A DNA stretch of 64,000 nt. Origin: Atherix ibis (taxonomy: Eukaryota; Arthropoda; Insecta; Diptera; Athericidae). A program made the translations under genes and the position numbers. Below are positions 35,269-47,185 of the stretch, in pieces. Numbering within the stretch: position 1 is the first letter of the stretch; each line of letters begins with the position of its first letter. The stretch lies in assembly GCA_958298945.1 (NCBI GenBank), contig OY282607.1, positions 52,429,020 through 52,493,019 on the forward strand. The letters are read 5' to 3'. The notes under the pieces were generated by a model. It was not told the origin of the DNA. It did no database searches and saw only the letters and a program-made list of their open reading frames with translations.

Positions 35269-36425
35269 ATAATATCAATATAGTTCGTAAAATGAAGAAA
35301 ACTAACACTTTTTATACTGTGTTTATGAGAAAATTTAATTTTTATAATATTTGTTGTAAAGTATAAAAAAGTAGAATATTTAGAATACGTTCTAATCTTT
35401 GTAACCAAAACAACATTTTCATAACTTTACACGTAATTCCTTTGTTTATTAAGTGTGTAAAAAAATGTTTAAACTCATAGTAAGCTATAATAAATCGAAC
35501 TTACTTGTATGTATATGCAATCATAAATTGAATGTGAACAATTACATTTCAATGAATAATATTTTCAAATTTCTTAATTAAGTTGTCAACAAAATTTCAC
35601 CAAACTTCATGATAAGTAGTTGTAAAGGGTGTCCTCATTCTTTGATCAACGATAAATTTTCGTTCCGACAATCGAGAATGCTAAACAAAAAATTGCGATC
35701 CTCGTGGCATATCTATACATAGTGTACTTCCTGGGTATTTCGTACTGAAATATGTCCGTTAAGGTCGTCCGTAGACAAATAATTTTTGTTAAATGTGCCA
35801 CGAAATGAAATTTTTCGTTTTGTTGATTTGTGTTGTTTGATGTCGTCTTTTTTCTGATTCCTAACATGTTTGTCGCTTCGATCAGCTTCTGCTCTTCTAC
35901 AGATAATCTCTACTCTGTTTAGTTTAGCCGATTAATTACATTTGAATTCATTTGTGACTAACATTGTGGGATAGACTGACAATGACGAAAAAATAAGAAA
36001 ATTTTACTTATTATTATTAGTGAACAACTAACTAGTAAATTAATTTTATTATTGCACAAACATTTTTATTTGTGGACTTAAAAGCAATTTGTTACCTATT
36101 GATTATCTGACATTTTTTTTATTCGTACCTCTATTAATTTAATTTTCTAAATATTTGGTTGGTCTTTTTAATAATTTTTATTTGAAAAATTTCAGTTTTA
36201 GTATAAAAGGGAAAAGAAATTAAACCATACAGATTTTAGCCGCAGATTAAATTACTAACATAGTTTTTTTTTATCATTAACAATATTTTGATATAGTATT
36301 TTTTTCTTCAAAATTAACAAAAGGGTTTTTGAATAAGAACTTGACAACTTTTTTTTTAAATATCTCGCAAACATTGTAAGACATATCAAAACTTTTATTA
36401 TTGGCTTAAAGTACAATCAATGCAA
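35269..36425. other. AT-rich DNA without recognisable gene
   Basis: No feature can be supported. A 73-codon minus ORF at 35646-35867 shows no recognisable domain. Confidence 0.45.
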
Positions 36426-37190
36426 TTATATATGGAACTCGACTTCGGTCATATGTCCACCACGGGCACGCTTGCAACGTTTGATTTGTTGAAGCCAATT
36501 TTCGATAACTCGGTCACACAATTCGACAGAAATGGCCGCTATTTGTCGTTCGATGTGCGCTCTTAGGTCCTCCAACGTCGCGGGCTTGTTGGCATAGACC
36601 ATCTATTTAATGTAGCCCAACAGAAAAAAGTCTAGAGGTGTTAAATCACAAGATCTTGGCGGCCAATCGACAGGACCTTTTCTCGATATAGCACGTTCAC
36701 CGAACTTGGACTTCAATAAGTCAATTGTTTCTCCCGCTGTGTGGGATGTAGCACCGTCATGTTGAAACCACATATCACTGATATTCAGCCCATGCAATTG
36801 ATCGAAGAAATGCGTTCATCATTGACTGTAATGTGACGGTCATTTTCATCAACGAAGAAAAATGGTCCAATGACGCCACCGGCATGGAAACCGCACCATA
36901 CAAATACTTTTTGTGGATTAAATGGTGTTTCATTGAAGCACATGAGGATTTGCAGCACTCCAATAACGCATATTTTGTTTGTTGACGAAGCCATCCAACC
37001 AAAAATGCGCTTCATCACTGAAGATGTTTTTACGATGAAAGTTGTCATTTTCGGCAAACTTCTCTAGAGCCCAATCTGAGAACATGGGTCGCTTCATATG
37101 GTCAATTGGCTTTAGTTTTTCAGTTAACTTGATCTTGTAAGGATGCAACCCAAGATTGGTTTAAGGATGCGATCACAGTAAGAAATCAAA
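36426..37190 (-). pseudogene. DD41D-type mariner-like transposase relic
   Basis: The minus strand, in shifting frames, reads LHPYKIKLTEKLKPIDH, IFSDEAHFWLDGFVN (first Asp), NPQKVFVWCGFHAGGVIGPFFF, WFQHDGATSHTA (second Asp), WPPRSCDLTPLDFF (third Asp, exactly 41 residues after the second), VYANKPATLEDLRAHI and RGGHMTEVEFHI to a TAA at 36426. This is a separate Tc1/mariner group from the DD34D mariners in the window. A TAG follows YIK, and frameshifts occur near 36790 and 37135. The N-terminal helix-turn-helix is missing. No terminal repeats were found. It shares its organisation with the relic at 17254-18232. Confidence 0.82.
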
Positions 37191-37783
37191 AGTGTCAAGA
37201 TATAGAAGAGTAAGTGTATTTAAATAGAAAACAATAGGTGTATTTATATGAGTTTTAAATCGTATTGCTATGCAGGTCTTAGCTGCCTTGATGTATTTTT
37301 CAGAAACTTGCGTCCACAGCGTGGAGGGAGGAATTCGCGCACAACTATCTGTTGGTGGCAGCTTACCGATCCTATTTCTGATAGCCCCTCGTAAAGTGGA
37401 AGCTATTGCTGTAAAAGGCCCCTTGCTCGTGCCATTCCATTTGTCTATCTAGATAAGGATTGATTATTGTGACGCTTATTTAATAATGAAATTTTAAAGC
37501 ATTATTACTAGAGCCAAGTAGTTGAAAAAATAAGGCTTAATAGACTGCCTATTTAATCCGTATGAATAGAAAGATCCTGACCATAAAGCTTAGATTATAC
37601 CGTGCGTCTAATAGACTATTTACTCCTACCAATGGTTCGCTGTCAAATCGTTTAACTCTACGAACAATGATCGTGTAAGTGAAAGATATTTGCACGTGAG
37701 CGCGCAAATTTTTCTCTTGGCAAGAATAAAGAAGGGAAATTCGACAAACCTATACATGATTTCACCGTGCTTGCTAGTAAATA

Positions 37784-39028
37784 TTGGGTTGTCCGGAAAG
37801 TAATTTCGTTGTTTCCCAACAAAGGACTTAATTGAATTTTTTTCACAACCAACTTCATACTTAAGCCGCATAATCATATGTATTTTGACAGCTGACGTAG
37901 CAAGGCTTGCTTGTAAAAAAATTCTATTGAATGTTGCACAGTAGTTTTTAATTAATACCCTTTTAAATATGGAAAGTGAAAGACAACATTTTCGGCATAT
38001 TTTACTTTTACTATAGAAAAGATAAAAATGCTGTTCAAGCAAGAAAAAAATTATCCGATGTATATGGAGAAGATGTGTTACATGAGTGCCAGTGCCGAAA
38101 CTTGTTTGCAAAATTTTGATCCGGCAATTTGGATCTCGAAGATGCACCACGTTCTGGAAAGCCAGTTGTTGCTGATGAAGGCACAATAAAAGCATTAATT
38201 GATGCAAACCGGCGAATAACAACTCATGACATCGCTGAGCGATTAAATTTATCGAACTCAAAGCTCGACATATAGGTTCCTCATCTTCTTACGGAAAAAA
38301 ATTCCGTGCCGTCACATTGACGTTTGTGATTTGCTTTTCAAACGCCAAGAAAATGATCCATTTTTGAAAAGTATCGTCACTGGGGACTAGAAATGGGTTG
38401 TCTACAACAATGTTAAGCGCAAAAGATCCTGGAGTAGAAAAGATGAACCGGCTCAAAGCACTTCGAAAGCCAATATTCAATAAAAAAAAGGCTATGCTAT
38501 CTGTTTGGAGGGACTTCAAAGGAATCGTTTATTTTGAGCTTCTACCGAGCAACACAATGATCAATTTTGAAGTGTACTGTCATCAGTTGGACAAATTGAA
38601 TGATTCACTTAACGAAAAAAGGCCAGAATTGGTTAATAGGAAAGGTATAGTGTTCCAACAGGATAATGCGAAACCACATACAAGTTTGACCACGCGACAA
38701 AAGTTTTTAGAGCTTGGATGGGATATACTGCCACAAACACCATACTCTCCAGACCTAGCACCTTCCGATTATCATTTGTTCCGGTCCCTACAAAATTTTC
38801 TAGGCGGTAAAACGTTTAATTCAAATCAGGAAGTCAAAAATCACTTGAATCAGTTTTTTGCCAGCAGAGAACAAAGATTTGATCAGTTTTCTCTGCTGGC
38901 CAGAAAGATGGCAAAGGGTATTAGAATAGACTGGACAATATTTAATTTAACAAAATATTAATTCACTATAAGAAAATCGTCTTTCATTTTTATAAAAAAA
39001 AAACGAAATTACTTCCTTGACAACCCAA
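37784..39028 (+). mobile_element. mariner family A, copy 4 (both TIRs)
   Basis: 1,245 bp, from TTGGGTTGTCCGGAAAGTAA to its inverse ending CAACCCAA, flanked by TA at 37782-37783 and 39029-39030. It is the best reference for family A boundaries. The spacing and TIR sequence are those of mellifera-subfamily mariners, as I know them. Confidence 0.93.
37969..38961 (+). pseudogene. mariner transposase pseudogene (family A copy 4)
   Basis: The ATG at 37969 (MESERQHFRHILL) is followed by a 2-base loss in a T run that shifts the frame. The N-terminal domain is readable in other frames. A deletion near 38258 removes part of the DHLKRLGLISKLD region and the first-Asp codons are changed (GGGGACTAG). From 38398 a frame stays open through ELLPSNTMINFEVYC, FQQDNAKPHTS (second Asp) and PYSPDLAPSDYHLF (third Asp, spacing 34) to an altered C-terminus. 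Dead. Confidence 0.88.
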
Positions 39029-41511
39029 TACTATATCGTCTTTTAGAATTTTTCTAATTTTCTAATAAACGTTAAACTGTCCATAAGGTGAAGCCTCCCA
39101 GAATTTGCTAGAATAGTATAATACTACCTAGTTTAGTAAAAAAAGTGAAGAATATCGATGAGAAAATAGTCATTCACACTGTAATAAAGTTCCCAATGGA
39201 ATGCCGGACTAATTTCGACTTCCATATCTAACATCTGTAAACAAAACCAGAGCTGCCAACAGCAAACTAATAAAATGGCGCATATTTTAAATTCAGCTTC
39301 CATTTCTGGGACACCATTTTTTCATACTTGATATCAGTTTTGTGAAAACATAACTTTTGTTGATTAGATGTCTGAGGTATCTTATCTATCAATAATTGTG
39401 CAGTCGAATCGTCGTACTTTCAGTCCTAAATAAGTAAGCAAAAATCAAGCCACAAATAAATCTGTCAAAAGCCGCTTAACTCATTGGCGTCTACCACATT
39501 ATCCATGTATGATCGGTACAGATGGATACTGATCTATTTCTATTAACGCAAAGTTAACTCTGAATATTATTCCTTGTAAATTACTCTACGTTCACGCATT
39601 ACAGCACTTGTAATTTCCGTTTGTGAAGTTTTTATTTACCAGTCATTTAGAACATGTGTTATTAGAGTCGTTTGCGTTTGAGCGTAAAATGTTCCCGCTG
39701 CATTATTACGAAATGAAAAATTACAATTCGTTATACGATTTGTCGCTAAGCAGCTAGCTTTAAGTAGTTCTAATTAACAAAACTCATAACAAACGACCGA
39801 ATGTTAATTGCATTAATCATTTGACAATTTCATTTCGACTGTACTATCTCTCATCCGAAAAACAGCACTCCAAAAAGTATGGGGACGCCTTCGTCGCTTT
39901 CTATATAACCAGCTATAAACTATATGTTATACTATATTCGTAAGCATCGAAAAAAAGTATTTACAGTCGAAAAATTTACTTGTAGAAAGAGCAGTTCTCG
40001 TTGTGATAAGCCAAAAGAACCTCACATTGGAATTCGGAATATTTCAGACAATTTGTCAGAAGTTGACTTCTCCTCGATTTCAATTCATTTGCTTTTGATT
40101 TCAATTCAATCTCCTCGTTTCAATTCAAATGCGAGCATTAAATTTATAAATTTTCGACTACCCAAATATACTCTTAACCTCATCGTCAGACGATCTGGAG
40201 CTAAGGTTGCCCCCAAAAATAATGCAAAGAAGACATTTTTATGCCTAAGATTCATCTTTTCGACTAGCTATCTTTTTTCCAAGTGCATACGTGTAGTTTC
40301 CATAGTCAACCAAATTCTCTGCATTTTTTCTTCTAAAAATCAAATGAGGTTACTGATGTCGAGTTCACATATTGTATCCGAAGATACTCTAAACAGATTC
40401 TCTGATTTATGTATTCTTCTCAGTTTTCGGCATTTTTTTTGTTCCTTTATTTACACATTTACAAAAATGCCCGTTTGTGTTCGTGCGTGCGAGTATAGCC
40501 CCTATGCTCGAAGAGACTCTAGACTACATTTTAAAATGTTTTGATATGCTTCAATTCCGAATGCAACAGCTTTGGACAGAGGCGACAAAATTGTCACATT
40601 AGCAAATTTACTCTTTAATATTTTTGTTATTTTTTCACCAATTTTTAAGGTCTTACTTTTCAGTGTTTTTCCCTTTTGAAATTGGAATGATTATGCATAA
40701 TTCAAAAGAGTTTATTTTTAATTTTTAGGTATTTTTAAGGCGGCAAGTGATTTTAATTTTTTAAACTTTAAACAAAAAGGAAATCACTAACGTTCAGTTT
40801 CCAAAATTTTTGTGAAACACAATAAATTGTCCTTTCACCATCGAACATCTTTATCAAACATGACGGCATATGAAATCAGAATGGTTGGTGGTATTAGCTG
40901 TCATCATGCGAATTTGTTGCATCATTTAATTTATGTCCGAAAATTGATATTGTTATGAATTTTGATAGTGCCGACTGCCCATAAAATTATACAAAATTGA
41001 CAGAATTATGATTTTCCAGCTTTCTTTAGGGAATATTTTATTGTCAGCGGTTTCTTTAAATTGTGATGATTTTTGTTCTTGATTATCTTGACCCAATATT
41101 GATAATAAGAATAATTCCGATCCCAAATTATCACTTTTCATATGAGAAAGTCAACTTTGTTAGTTATATTTTTCTTAAATTTGCTACAATTATGATTGTA
41201 AACTAGTTAAATTAGCATAAACGTTGATGTTTATGAAAAATTTACCTCTTATGAATGAGCATTTTTCTTTATGTCAGTTCAATTAAAATCTATTTGATTC
41301 AATTCGACATAAATATACGTAAATGTTTCCCTGTGTTAGGGTTTAAATTTTGGGAACATATTCTTATTTTGAGTACACTAGCAAATTAAGATACGAAACC
41401 TATCGTTAATCACCCTATCAAGAGTTGTAAATGACTAAAAATGTTTCTTTTAATACTACTGAATAAATTTGTTCCATTATACTGAGGATAATTTTTAAAC
41501 CTCTACACATA
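39029..41511. other. intergenic DNA with one unexplained ORF
   Basis: No transposon or host exon can be recognised. The one notable item is the ORF at 39924-40544, listed separately. Confidence 0.4.
39924..40544 (+). CDS. unrecognised 206-codon ORF
   Basis: I do not recognise this sequence. It is an ATG-started ORF in DNA where stop codons are frequent, and it is by far the longest ORF of the window outside transposons and the glycosyltransferase exon, with one antisense mariner shadow set aside. It is rich in Ser, Phe, Ile and Arg, has no signal peptide or clear domain, and includes repeated TTTCAATTCA-type codons near 40077-40125. A TATATAA string lies at about 39902-39908, 16 bases upstream. 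It could be a lineage-specific gene, a relic of a transposon ORF or chance. Confidence 0.2.
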   Translation: MLYYIRKHRKKVFTVEKFTCRKSSSRCDKPKEPHIGIRNISDNLSEVDFSSISIHLLLISIQSPRFNSNASIKFINFRLPKYTLNLIVRRSGAKVAPKNNAKKTFLCLRFIFSTSYLFSKCIRVVSIVNQILCIFSSKNQMRLLMSSSHIVSEDTLNRFSDLCILLSFRHFFCSFIYTFTKMPVCVRACEYSPYARRDSRLHFKMF

Positions 41512-42540
41512 CCAGGTGCATAAGCTTAAATCCGCTGGTTTTTAGTAAAAAAACACATATTTTTTCATAGAAAGCAAAAACAAATTTATTCAAAGTACTT
41601 AACTTTACTAGCTACACGTTTTTTTCATCTCTCGGGCAATTTGTGGATACCACGCCAAAAAAATTCCTTCTCTTTCGAGGCAAACCACTCATCAAGCCAT
41701 TTTCGGACGTCTTCGTAAGAATTGAAGTGCTGCTCAGCGAGCGCGTGGCCCATCGTCGAAAACAGGTGGTAGTCGGAAGGAGCCAGGTCTGGTGAATAAG
41801 CAGAGTAGGGAAGCACCTCCCAGTTTAGTGTCTCCAAGTAGTTTCGGACCATTTTTGACGTATGCGATGGTGCATTGTCGTGGAGGAAAATCAGCTTGTC
41901 ATGATTTGATCAGTTGTTGGTGGTAGCGGTGGCATTGATAGATTCACCAGGTTTCAACATCTCATAGTAGACGATACCCTGCTGATCCCGTCCGAAGCGA
42001 TTTGGTCTTGGGGAAGATGTTGATGTTTTGCCGGGATCAACCCACGATTTCTTGCGTTTAGGATTCTCGAAATATATCCCCTTTTCATCGCCTGTCAAAA
42101 TCTGATACAGGAACGACTTTCTTTTTTGTCTGGCGAGTAAGATTTCGCATGTGTTTTGGTGTCGCTCCATCTGCCTATTTTTCAATTCAGCCGCATGGAA
42201 ATATTTGGTTGAGTAAAACCCAATTGCTCCGGGAGCCTGCCATTGATGGTCCTCAACCTTCCTAAGCCGATTTTCACGCTTGTTGTCCCAGAAGTCAAAA
42301 TTGCCGTCTTCGAACCGACAAAACCAATCTCGGAACGTTATTTCCGATAAAGCACTATCACCATAGCATCCATAAGCATTCGATGCGATTCGGCAGCCGA
42401 TTTCTTCAAATTGAAGCAGAAAAGCAGAGCTTCCGGCATATGCTCTTTTTCTGCCACAAAACTAAACAAAGGAAAAATGTATGTTTTTGTACGAAATTGC
42501 TGACAATGTGCACTGATTAATGTTGACAGATGTCAAAATC
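41512..42540 (-). mobile_element. Mos1-like (mauritiana subfamily) mariner, 5' end uncertain
   Basis: The left end CCAGGTGCATAAGCTTAAAT from 41512 after a TA resembles the Mos1-type terminus (CCAGGTGTACAAG). The transposase on the minus strand is of the same subfamily. The other end should lie right of 42490, but H copy 3 is inserted at 42563. A weak terminus-like string may follow it at about 44345-44369. Confidence 0.75.
41625..42470 (-). pseudogene. Mos1-like mariner transposase pseudogene
   Basis: The minus strand reads LLFCFNLKKSAAESHRML, FRDWFCRFEDGNFDF, EQLG-TQPNISMRL (helix-turn-helix parts), NRQMERHQNTCEILL and LTGDEKGIYFENPKRKKS (first Asp; the normal Trp after GDEK is Gly). It continues with GIVYYEMLKPGESI, FLHDNAPSHTS (second Asp) and AYSPDLAPSDYHLF (third Asp, spacing 34), ending GIHKLPER. 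The start codon appears changed to TTG, the region between the helix-turn-helix and the RQMER motif has a deletion, and frames shift at about 42185 and 41900. Dead. Confidence 0.85.
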
Positions 42541-42562
42541 ATAAAAAAAAGTATGGCGTGCC

Positions 42563-44331
42563 CTTAGATTAAAGAATACCTGGATAGGCCCTTACCGTAT
42601 ATGTATACGCAATTTTGTGTACAAATATTTACTAGGGGGATATGACTGTCAAAAATTTTTTATGTAGACATGACACCCACTGCCATCTATGTGTCGTAAT
42701 GTAAATTTATTTAATTGCAAAAGCATAATTTATATTTATTTTAATTCACTTACTGGAAACAAAAATACAATTTAAATACAATGATAGGTCATTTTTATTT
42801 TTTGTACAATATTTTGATACGAAATGGAATTCTATTTTAGGTCTATTATACATTTCGTAAATATCAATCAAATATAAAGCGCCTCAATTTTGTAGACTTT
42901 CGGAGAGTTTGAAAACTTTAATTCTCCATGAAAGTGGAGACTTGGGGGGTTAGCTTTGTCATTTGTGAATCCGATGTTGACAGTTCAATGTTTACCATAA
43001 AATAGTACAGTGCCGGTGTACATAAAGTGTGTGTAAGAAAGTTTAAGGGACCGAATTTTTCTGTCTATTTTCCATTGTTGTTTTCATTGTGTTATAATAA
43101 ATAAAGTTTATTCTTCGGTAAGCTTATTATTTAAATAAATTTGTTTTGATTGCTCTATTAGACCATATTATAATGCATTTACTAAATAATATTGTTTTCA
43201 TTTTTTTTAGAATATAAGTTATTAATTATTTAAGTACATTAAATTTTTCATTTTCTATTTTTGTTTTAAAGCATTTCTTTTAATGTTGTATACGATTAAC
43301 TTATATATTATCAAGAACTTCATAATATTGTAATATTCTATGTAATTAATGCTTTATTTTTTAATTTAATTTAAATGCACAATGCCTATTTAAATTACCA
43401 TTTCCATTCATAAACACACATTTATATTATAATTAAGGTTTTTCCATCTATGGTACTTATGCTTGTTTAAGATTAAAATTTATATTTAATAAGTTGCGGT
43501 GTGGTTTGATTTCAACATAAACAAAATATCACATTTTCTCATTTAATTCATTATGTATTTTTGAAATTAGTTTAAATTTGTACACATAATTGTTTTCATA
43601 TAATCAAATAACTTGCAATTTTTATTTTTATATACTCTTCCACACTTTATAATTATGTTAAAATAAATAATATATATTGAAATAAATACATAAATAATAT
43701 TTTAAAATAGAATACTGTGTATTGCACATGCCTATTTAAATTACCATTAATTTTGCATTTTTAGAATGGAAAATAATATTGTTTTCTTTTTTCTTAGAAT
43801 ATTAGTTATTAATTTTTTAAGTACATTAAATTTTTCATCTTGTAATTTAGTTTAAAAGCATTTTTTTTAATGTTGTATACGATAAACATCTTATTGTGCA
43901 CATAATTGCTTTCATATAATCAAATAACTTATAATTCATATTTTTATATACTATTCTCCACTTTAAAAATTCTGTTTTAATAAATAAAATACAGTGAAAT
44001 AAATAAAATGAAAATACATAATAAATAAATAAATATTTAAAAATAGAATACTGTGTTTTACTGCATATTTACAAAACTAATTCCATCAAACAAGACCCGC
44101 AATATTAAAAAATCCGCTTCTTTACGCATACGTGTATGTGTAAATGATATCACACATGAAAAATGGTTTTAAACGAACCGCTTCAATCGCATACTGAACT
44201 TTTAAATTGGCCCCCAATGATTTACGCCGTTTCTGTTGTATTGCATGTGTGTGCGTTCTATGAATGTATTGCCAACAAAATTTGGACAGAATTTTTGTGT
44301 AGAGGCCTATCCAGTACTTTTTTAATCTAAG
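42563..44331 (+). mobile_element. non-autonomous element H, copy 3
   Basis: 1,769 bp. It starts CTTAGATTAAAGAATACCTG and ends with the inverse, flanked by a perfect 8-bp duplication GGCGTGCC (42555-42562 and 44332-44339). The paired ends agree for about 29 bp (through GATAGGCC). It is nearly identical to H copy 2 in reverse, so both are young. The interior is AT-rich and non-coding, with repeated AATAATATATAGTGAAATAA-like blocks. Confidence 0.93.
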
Positions 44332-45822
44332 GGCGTGCCCATGTTAGCTTAATACGCTCTGTCACGCCATCTATGATCAAACAGCGAATTTAAGATTGGT
44401 ATGAGTATCGAAAGAACTCTGATTGAAATGGGTCACCAATCGAATAATCCTGTATTATATGCTTAAATATTTCACACCTCCAGTTCGGCTAATAAATTTT
44501 CCAATATTCAACTGCATATTTTCGATAATACCATTAAAAAATTTCTTACAATGTTTTCATAGTTAACAAAAATCCGTGATTATCGATAAAACGGGTGTGT
44601 TAGGGTAATAAAATATAACATTTATAATATTCTCAAGAATAGACGGACAGGACAGCAATCGACTGTGGATCTCTAAAATAACGCCTCACCCATTCCAGAT
44701 TTAAAAAAAAAATTTAAAGTCCAAATATAAGTTCACGTCCACGAAACTCTGCAAAAACTTTCCAAAAAAAAAGTCAAATAATAAAAGGGGAATACTTTAC
44801 TTAAATAAAAATATTATCACTACTCATAATTTTCGCATAGATGGGCACTAAACATAATAATAGGTGCTTCCAAATGGTAGGTTAGAGGGTATGGCGGAAT
44901 AAGATATTTCAGTACCACAAAATATACCATTAGAATATCAAGAATTCCTTTTAATGAAATTTATTCCTTCAATAATATTTGTAAGCAAATTAACTCTTTG
45001 CATTGATAATAATAAAAAAAGGAATCCAAATAACAATTATGATCATAATAAGAAATAAAAAAAAAGCGATCCATCTTAAAAAAGATTTCAACATCCACCT
45101 TAAAAAATATTGAGAAAATGTATAAAATTTTCTTATTAAAGAAGCATAATACAATCGATCTTCTATTGTTACAGTAAAATCAGAATTCTAATCTTATTGG
45201 CTCATAATTGAAACATAGTTTTTGTACTTTAGTAGAAATAATATCATCGAGTAAAAACCAGGTAAACTTATTCTGTTATCACAAACTATTTTAAAAATAA
45301 AAAAAAATAAACCGTCACCACATAAAATTCAAATATTCTATACACTTTTTTTTTAATACAAAATAGAACCGTGAAACAACCCCTTTTGTCAACTGGACAA
45401 AAAAAATAATTATTATTTTCGTTGAAAGAGCTACCGTTAATATATTTAAAAAGGGGTTGAAATAATCAATTATATAAACAGAAGTATGAATACAGACTTG
45501 ACCCTGCGAATGATATGGTGGAATATTAGAGGTAAACTGAACATTACGTCTCAAATGAACGGATAAACATAACAAAATTTTATTGAAACCTAATACAAAA
45601 TTGCTACTTTATGTTACAGAAAGCAATAATAATGTTCATGTTCGGAATATTGTAAACAATAATTTCAAAACGAAAAATACTCTAATTATTCCGGCCAATT
45701 AAAACCCATTTAACTTATACGAGAACAAGCTAACAATTTTACTTTTGTTGTTCCATTCACATGAATTTAAAAATAAAAATAAAAATGAAATTTTGTGGTA
45801 TGGTATGTATTTGATATTAATG

Positions 45823-45841
45823 GTGGGGAAGGGGGGGGGGG
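45823..45841 (+). repeat. guanine-rich run
   Basis: GGTGGGG is followed by AA and eleven Gs. It is exceptional in this AT-rich window, could form a G-quadruplex, and is also a likely spot for a length error in assembly. Confidence 0.8.
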
Positions 45842-46747
45842 TAAGTAATCGACGATCTATTTGTATTCAAATTCAAGCATTTACAAAATTTTGTATTTGA
45901 GCATTTACAAAAATGATATGCTATCCATAAAAGGGAAATTCGAAAAGTCCTCAATATGTTTTCATTATTAACATTTGGGGAAAATTCCAAAGACTATTTC
46001 ATGTTTATCGATTCAGTTTTTTTATTGATATAGTAAATAAGCAAAAATTATTATTTGATTTTTTTCGAAAAGTGGTCAGTGAATTCTAATTAAATATTTA
46101 TTTCGAAATTTCTTCAAAATTCTTTAATTTTCGATTATTAGAAGTTACAAAGAGTTTTGGGAATAACTATTTTGATCGTTATGCCATATGCTACAATTTA
46201 CCTTAATTGGAACTACCTTATCCTTCCTACTTCTTCGATGTCTCTGTGGCAAAAGATTTTCTCTAATTCACCACTACGTTATTTTCCCTTTACTTTCGCC
46301 TCCACAAACTATATACTTAATAAACGCAAAAACTCCCATAAACTCGTATTCTCTTTTGAAGTTCATCTCTAGTGGCAACTTTAATGCTTAACAGCACGAT
46401 GGGATTTTTCCATTTCCAACAACCACGGGAAGATTCTTTATCGGCTTCTTGCAGAGTATTTTTGCATCCAATTTCCACTTATCGGCCTACTTCACAGCAC
46501 ATACTCCCTAACATAATAAAATATTTTTTATCCTAGATTCCTAACGTGTTTCCAAACTAGTCGACTGGGGCATTTACAAATAAACAGACAAGTAAGCCTA
46601 TTTACATAAGAAAGTAATGCTAAATTGCAAAATACAATACAAAACATTTTACAAAATTACACTTTGTCACTGGTAAAAAACAGAACACTATAGATAGCTA
46701 TAAAAGGAAAGTGATGCAACTTTGACAAATTAGGTATACGAAAATCG

Positions 46748-46816
46748 AACTTACTATTCCTTTACCAGTAAAGGAATAGTAAGTTGGAGCTAAATAGTCT
46801 AACTATTTAGCTCCAA
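46748..46816. repeat. two consecutive perfect hairpins
   Basis: The arms are 46748-46764 with 46769-46785 (17 bp, 4-base loop) and 46784-46798 with 46802-46816 (15 bp, 3-base loop). Both stems are perfect and the two hairpins share the bases TT between them. Confidence 0.92.
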
Positions 46817-46865
46817 TAAATTAAGAGTTTTCTTACAACATAACTCAAAATTCTCTGGAAATTAA

Positions 46866-47185
46866 CAAGAATTGAGATAATTCCCAAAACATCATTTCAA
46901 CAGACTTTCTTCCAATCTTATTGAAGATCTTCGTAAAATTAATTATGCCTGGTTTACAAATTGTGCTCAAATACTGAAACATAATTCTCAGTTATATCTC
47001 GGTGTATTTTTAGACTTTTGTCAAACATTTGACCGAGTTTGTCAGCTGGACTTACTTTGGAAAATCAAGAAAAATCTATTAACTATTACTTAAATTCTTT
47101 CCATCAAACCAGCATTTACAAGTTAACGAATACGTTAAACTTTTGAATAAATCTTCGATATTGGACGGGATACTACACGATAGTA
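46866..47185 (+). pseudogene. non-LTR retrotransposon reverse transcriptase relic
   Basis: The reading YLGVFLDFCQTFDRV matches the GVFLDVAQAFD(K/R)VW motif of jockey-type reverse transcriptases. It is followed by LLWKIKKNL and, after a frame change, LLLKFFPSNQHLQVNEYVK and a degenerate remainder. It is interrupted at 47186 by the family A mariner. Several frameshifts and stops make it dead. Confidence 0.6.

Larger units (their letters stand above)
44340..46865. other. intergenic DNA with a G-run and paired hairpins
   Basis: No coding region can be supported. It contains a poly-G run (45831-45841) and two consecutive hairpins (46748-46816), both listed separately. Confidence 0.45.

Noticed and set aside
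37626..38261. A 211-codon minus-strand ORF
   Set aside because: It is the reverse strand of the family A mariner 5' region and shows no domain of its own.
42563..44331. Element H as a hAT MITE with certainty
   Set aside because: The 8-bp duplications permit hAT, but the duplicated sequences do not fit the usual hAT target preference and the terminus is not typical, so the superfamily is left open.
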